64,000 nt of DNA, from NCBI RefSeq assembly GCF_000006565.2, contig NC_031476.1, forward strand, positions 5,021,900 to 5,085,899, given 5' to 3'. Numbering within the stretch: position 1 is the stretch's first letter; each line of letters starts with the position of its first letter. Below are positions 60,501 through 64,000 of the stretch, piece by piece. Position numbers and translations under genes: made by a program. Under the pieces are notes generated by a model. That model was not told where the DNA came from. It searched no databases and saw only the letters and a list, made by a program, of their open reading frames with translations. Source of the DNA: Toxoplasma gondii ME49. Its lineage: Eukaryota; Apicomplexa; Conoidasida; Eucoccidiorida; Sarcocystidae.

Positions 60501-61320
60501 AGACATGATTTCCTTCATGCGCGCCTGCAGCTCCTTCACCTCGATCTCTTCCCCTCCCAACCAACACTGGACGCTGTCGGCAGACTCCGAAGGCCGCAAA
60601 AGAATCACGACTGGCTGCCGAGTTCCGGTGTCCGTGCTGCTGTAGCCAATCGGCCCTCCCATGATATAATCTGAACACAGGACCACACACATGCCGAGAA
60701 CGAGCCTTTGTCTCCACCCCTCCTCCTCTGCTCTTTCCGTGGCGGCATCGCCTCTCTCTACTTTTTACTTCTTCCCTTATTGCTTGCGCCTCCTTGCTTC
60801 TCTCACGCATTTCTTTGTCTCCTTCCCCGTCTCTCTCCTGTCCCCACTCTTCGCTGTCTGCAGTCCCTTTCGCCCCCGCGTCACATCCCACCCCCGGTTC
60901 TTCTTTCTCCGTAGACTGACCGAGAAGGGTCGTCTTGCCCATGCTCTGCTGCCCGAAGACGACAAGCCTGGGGATCTCTGCCTCCAGACCCGCGAGCTTG
61001 AGAAGCTGGAAGCAGAGAAGGTAGGCGCTATTCGCGTCGAGTGTCGCCTGCTCTCCTTCTCGGCCTCGCAGCTGCTCCACAATGCCGCGGGCCTTGTCGA
61101 GAAACGGCTTCGGTACATCCTGCAACGTCTCCAGGAGTCGAGGTTGATGCTCCGCCTCGGGGCCTTCGTCGTCGGCTTCGTTCCATCCTGCTTCCCGCTC
61201 TCGAGAGGAGGAAGGCAGCGTGGAGGAAAACGACGAGTGCTGGGACGCTCGTGAAGGCGAAGGCCCAAGCCCCATCGCGTCGGAGGACGCGTGAGCCGGA
61301 CGCGGCAGCGCGTTCGACAT
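48502..61320 (-). CDS. DrpC: Divergent dynamin-related GTPase, DrpC-like (17 exons, 1185 aa)
   Basis: Large GTPase for membrane fission; Toxoplasma DrpC is tied to mitochondrial fission and endocytic/vesicle events. Exons in order: 61320-60921, 60670-60245, 59794-59667, 58825-58563, 57766-57647, 57090-56880, 55332-55096, 54887-54822, 54120-53754, 53291-53128, 52297-52026, 50939-50752, 50598-50465, 50190-50092, 49682-49589, 49131-49043, 48801-48502; 3558 nt, all phases close. The GTPase domain shows P-loop GQQSMGKTT (123-131), G2 TGTRQPVV (Thr150) and G3 DLPG (217-220). The G4 slot reads TRAK (289-292) instead of TKxD. Stalk helices are seen in exons 4-6 and 11-12 (RLRERIWKALWLLLRKKARD). Exons 13-17 form a GED-like end (LYMHFIKDIKD, RRTEEYTKLALEGVAKLLHQ). 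A 270-residue insert (about 517-794) replaces the PH position. Intron 12 uses a GC donor. The DrpC name is by best fit from memory; a general dynamin call is firmer. Confidence 0.88.
50599..50751 (-). other. GC-AG intron in the dynamin gene
   Basis: Exon 12 ends GGAG followed by GCAAGT, the consensus of GC-type 5' splice sites. The acceptor is TTTTTGCAG. With this site phase 1 is kept and FLGGSMMGEV is rebuilt. No GT donor nearby keeps the frame. Confidence 0.75.
54204..54380. repeat. 44-bp minisatellite in a dynamin intron
   Basis: About four copies of a 44-bp unit. The word GACCGAGG recurs at 54238, 54282, 54326 and 54370, exactly 44 bp apart. The repeat lies in the intron between exons 8 and 9 and is purine-rich on the plus strand, pyrimidine-rich in gene sense. 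The copies differ by one or two bases. Confidence 0.95.
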
Positions 61321-62450
61321 AGCCTTCGTTTCTCACGAGGGTCTTTGCAGAGACAACTGGATGCAGGCAACGAAGGACGGGGAAACAAGGGAGCAGGGAA
61401 AGGCTGGAAGATCTGAAAGGAGCGGCGAGCGAACGAGTCGTGCACGGAAACGAAGCCTGAAACGGCGAGGACTCAGACACGACCGAAAAAGGAGGAGAGG
61501 CAGTTGAAGGAATACGGAAACCGTGGAACGAAGGTGGATACCAGGAGGGCGCGAACTGGCCAGAGAGAAGTGAAAGCAAAGAGATGCTCAGAAAGAACAA
61601 ACGCGACCGAAGCAGAGTCAAACAACGGAGAAGAAGGGGACGGGAAGAGCGGAGGCGCGTGGCAGGGGAAGGGAGACGAGCTCCTCGAAAGCCGTGCGAA
61701 GAAAAGGACAAGCGACAAACGATGGGTTAAAACGCGTTCCTTGGAAGAATAGATGCAGACAGGAAGAAGACGGAGAGAACGCGCGCGTACCAGATGAACA
61801 GGTGGACAGGAAACTCGGGCAAACCGTGAAAAACTGCCGAGATGGGGCAACCACAAAGAGACTCCAATTCGGTACTCGGGAAGAGTGACACCCTGTCGGA
61901 CGAAACGCGAGAAAAGCAAGGGAGCGGCAAGAAAGCCGAGAAGTCCACTGGGGCACACCACCTTTCCCCAATGGAGAATGCGACTCACTGTAAAACGGCA
62001 CAGTCGGATAAAAAACGCATTCGCCCTCCAGGGTGAGATCAAAAAATTGCGCGGCGTTGCCACCGCGAAAAGACAATCAACAACTGCCACGCACAAAATA
62101 CCGAGAAAACGAATGTACCGCGAAACACGACGAAACTCGAGGTCGTCGGCAGAGCCGGGGGAACAAGCGGAGAGGGAGGTCGGAAAGCTGCGGAGGAAAG
62201 CAGCGAGAAAACGACGCTCCGTGTACACGGCAAGCAAACGCCTAAGCAAAAAGATTCACATAAACATGGCAGCTGCGGCCACCTTCAGCCTTTTGGGCGG
62301 GAGGCGAGCAAGCGAGACAGGCAACGCAGTGAGCAAGCAATAAAATGCAGATAGGGGAAGAACAAGCAGGACTGGACGGAAGGCAAGGCAACGAGAAAAG
62401 CAAGCGAAGAGACGGGAGGACGTAGAGCAGGAATCACGGCGGGAACGAGG
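61321..62450. other. 5' flank of the dynamin gene
   Basis: Upstream of the dynamin start codon. The minus (gene) sense is strongly pyrimidine-rich from 61321 to about 62250, as expected of its leader and promoter. Long ORFs on either strand here (for example 61473-62249 minus, Phe/Ser/Leu/Arg-rich) are typical artefacts of that composition. No separate gene is supported. Confidence 0.55.
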
Positions 62451-64000
62451 TTCAGTGGCTCGGCTGCGACCTGGAGTCTTCTGTTCGTCGTTTCCTGGTA
62501 TCCTATTGTGTGGATTATTTGAGGAAATCTCGGCGGAAAGACTACAAAGAAGAAAGAATGCCTTTAAATCCCGGGGGGGAAAGGGTCATCGTATCCGGGG
62601 TCTGTCGACCACGTCGATGCAAGCAGCCGAGAGATTCCGGTTGGGGACGGTGGAGTGGACGCAAACTGCACGAGACAAATTTTAGTGGTCCCGGTATGAA
62701 GGACTTCTGGCTTGCTCGCGAGCTCCAACCAATCATTGATATATTTGATGTACCGCACAGCGACTAACGGTGTAAAACTGTGTAGCAGAACGGGGAAGAG
62801 AGACACGCGCCGCTGTTGCTCTAGATTCGAAGGAAGGAAGGTCCCCCCGTCTTTCAAAAGGATCGAGAGGCCTGCGAATGAGGAGGGACGGCAGAGCTTA
62901 ATGTAGTGCCTGGAAACCGGTATCGAGGTCAAGGGAGCTAGGACAGTCTTGAATTGTGCCAACACGGAAACGGACACACCCATATCAGACACGGTGTAGC
63001 AGCACGCACCAAGCGGTGGCCTGTAGCGCGGTTTAGTCAACAAAGGAAACAGAGACTTCAAACGATTGCGCTTGAAACAATGTGAGCAAAACGCCTTCGC
63101 CCGTTCCGGACGGCACTGTCACACCGTGGAGCTCTCCGCCGCCGAGGCGGAGGCAAACCGCTGACTTGGTAGCTTTACAAGTCTGGCGCGAATGCCTTTC
63201 TCGCCACGACGTCTGCTTGTTCCGCGATATACCCGTCAGGGAAACCGTCATTGTACCCGGAAGGGAAAAATCCAGATGTCTCAAAAGTGACGCGCGCCAG
63301 CCGCGAAGGAGCGACAACTGCGTGGGTGCCACTGCTGCTTGAGGTGTACATCCACTGTCCGGTGTCAAGCACAGCTGCACGTGGCCATCCTGTCCACTAC
63401 ATCAAAATCTTGACTCTCTCAAAGTTTGACGAAAAAGCTTGCTCACACGGAAGAGCTGATTGCTCGTGTGCAAGCGCGGCCTCACGCCTGTGCTTGCGAT
63501 TTCCGCTTAGTAGCGCGGTGAGAAAGTTTCAAGCGCTGTGAAGATGGACAGAAAGGGGGGCGCGGGAGAGTGTCTTCATTGCATGCACAGCGCGAGGCAA
63601 CCCAACCAAAAACGAGTTGCACCCTTATTTTGCGCAGGCACGGGTCATCCCAGTTACCCGGCACGGTCCCTGCGCCCTACGACAGGGAGCCGAGGCAGGC
63701 TACACCGGCGGGAAGCCCAGTCGGATCTCCGGGAGAGAGTGGAACGGAGGTCCCACCACGGAATAAAAGGCGGGCGACTGCACAGCTCGGCCGAGTTGTC
63801 GACCCAGACTGCTGCAGTTTTCTCAAATAAGCCGGCTGCGGCGTCTGTCGTTTTTTTCGCCCTGCGTTGGGGTCGCCAACGACCAGGTCGCACGATGAAA
63901 CCGTGTTTACCGTCTGCCAATTTACATGCTGGCGCCAATCGACAGGAGGGGAGAACGTTTCTGTGAGAAGGCAGAGGAGAAGGAAGAGTGCCAGTTGTGG
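62451..64000. other. Terminal stretch with unassigned protein-like ORFs
   Basis: The base composition shifts again to the less GC-rich type seen at 42.7-48 kb. Minus-strand ORFs at 62564-63061 (165 aa), 63033-63380 (115 aa) and 63175-63372 (65 aa) overlap in different frames and have balanced residue content. I see no recognised domain and no clean start or splice signals, so they may be exons of a gene running off the window, or a decayed gene. Confidence 0.4.
62564..63061 (-). CDS. Unrecognised ORF (165 aa), possible exon or pseudogene fragment
   Basis: Balanced composition without the Arg/Ser/Pro bias of noncoding frames, with stretches such as RYIKYINDWLELASKPEVLH and SFAGLSILLKDGG. It is preceded on the same strand by two overlapping frames (63033-63380, 63175-63372) that read equally well, as expected of a frameshifted or spliced gene. 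A faint resemblance to divergent kinase C-lobe wording was not enough to name a family. A true start is not evident. Confidence 0.25.
   Translation of the reverse strand: MKSLFPLLTKPRYRPPLGACCYTVSDMGVSVSVLAQFKTVLAPLTSIPVSRHYIKLCRPSSFAGLSILLKDGGTFLPSNLEQQRRVSLFPVLLHSFTPLVAVRYIKYINDWLELASKPEVLHTGTTKICLVQFASTPPSPTGISRLLASTWSTDPGYDDPFPPGI

Noticed and set aside
61473..62249. 258-codon minus-strand ORF upstream of the dynamin.
   Set aside because: Phe/Ser/Leu/Arg-rich translation of the pyrimidine-rich leader; no splice-compatible join to the dynamin start and no family.
62564..63372. Rhoptry-kinase-like pseudogene.
   Set aside because: Only vague similarity of short phrases; no HxD, DFG or glycine loop could be placed in order, so no family was assigned.
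1..64000. CRISPR arrays, bacterial operons, insertion sequences, prophage.
   Set aside because: No repeat-spacer arrays, Shine-Dalgarno-led gene strings or transposase signatures; the DNA is eukaryotic with spliceosomal introns.

Overview
The window looks like nuclear DNA of a cyst-forming coccidian apicomplexan: Toxoplasma gondii or a very close relative such as Hammondia, with Neospora less certain. The evidence is: GC-rich multi-exon genes; pyrimidine-rich introns and leaders on the sense strand; many (AT)n microsatellites confined to introns and flanks; frequent GCATGC motifs; and very large proteins in which conserved domains sit inside Ser/Ala/Glu/Arg-rich disordered inserts. No bacterial, viral or transposon genes were recognised. 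All exon-intron models come from reading splice signals and reading phase by eye. Five genes have models that close in phase from ATG to stop, and a sixth (cwc15) has two uncertain internal boundaries.

Layout. 1-1417: 5' flank. 1418-4685 (+): plant-type HhH-GPD DNA glycosylase-like protein, two exons. 4686-7661: intergenic. 7662-10972 (-): spliceosome component CWC15. 10973-16933: about 6 kb between divergent genes. 16934-33690 (+): very large SCC2/NIPBL cohesin loader (7 exons, about 4335 aa) carrying a PHD finger. 33691-35604: convergent intergenic stretch. 35605-41848 (-): WBP11-family splicing factor (7 exons, 538 aa). 41849-46013: a block that reads as less GC-rich, with no supportable gene except the 5' flank of WBP11. 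46014-46805 (-): single-exon, lineage-specific predicted secreted protein with a nine-residue repeat. 48502-61320 (-): divergent dynamin-related GTPase that best fits DrpC of Toxoplasma (17 exons, 1185 aa). 61321-64000: its 5' flank and a terminal stretch with unassigned protein-like ORFs.

How the genes relate. There is no operon logic. Most genes are housekeeping functions of the nucleus (base excision repair, pre-mRNA splicing twice, sister chromatid cohesion) or membrane fission. The secreted protein is the only obvious parasite-specific gene. Points most worth checking are: the PHD finger and size of SCC2; the non-canonical G4 motif and large stalk insertion of the dynamin; a GC-AG intron in the dynamin gene; a 28-nt cryptic exon in WBP11 whose inclusion would keep a second, Arg/Ser-rich frame open to a new stop; and the repeat-bearing secreted protein.
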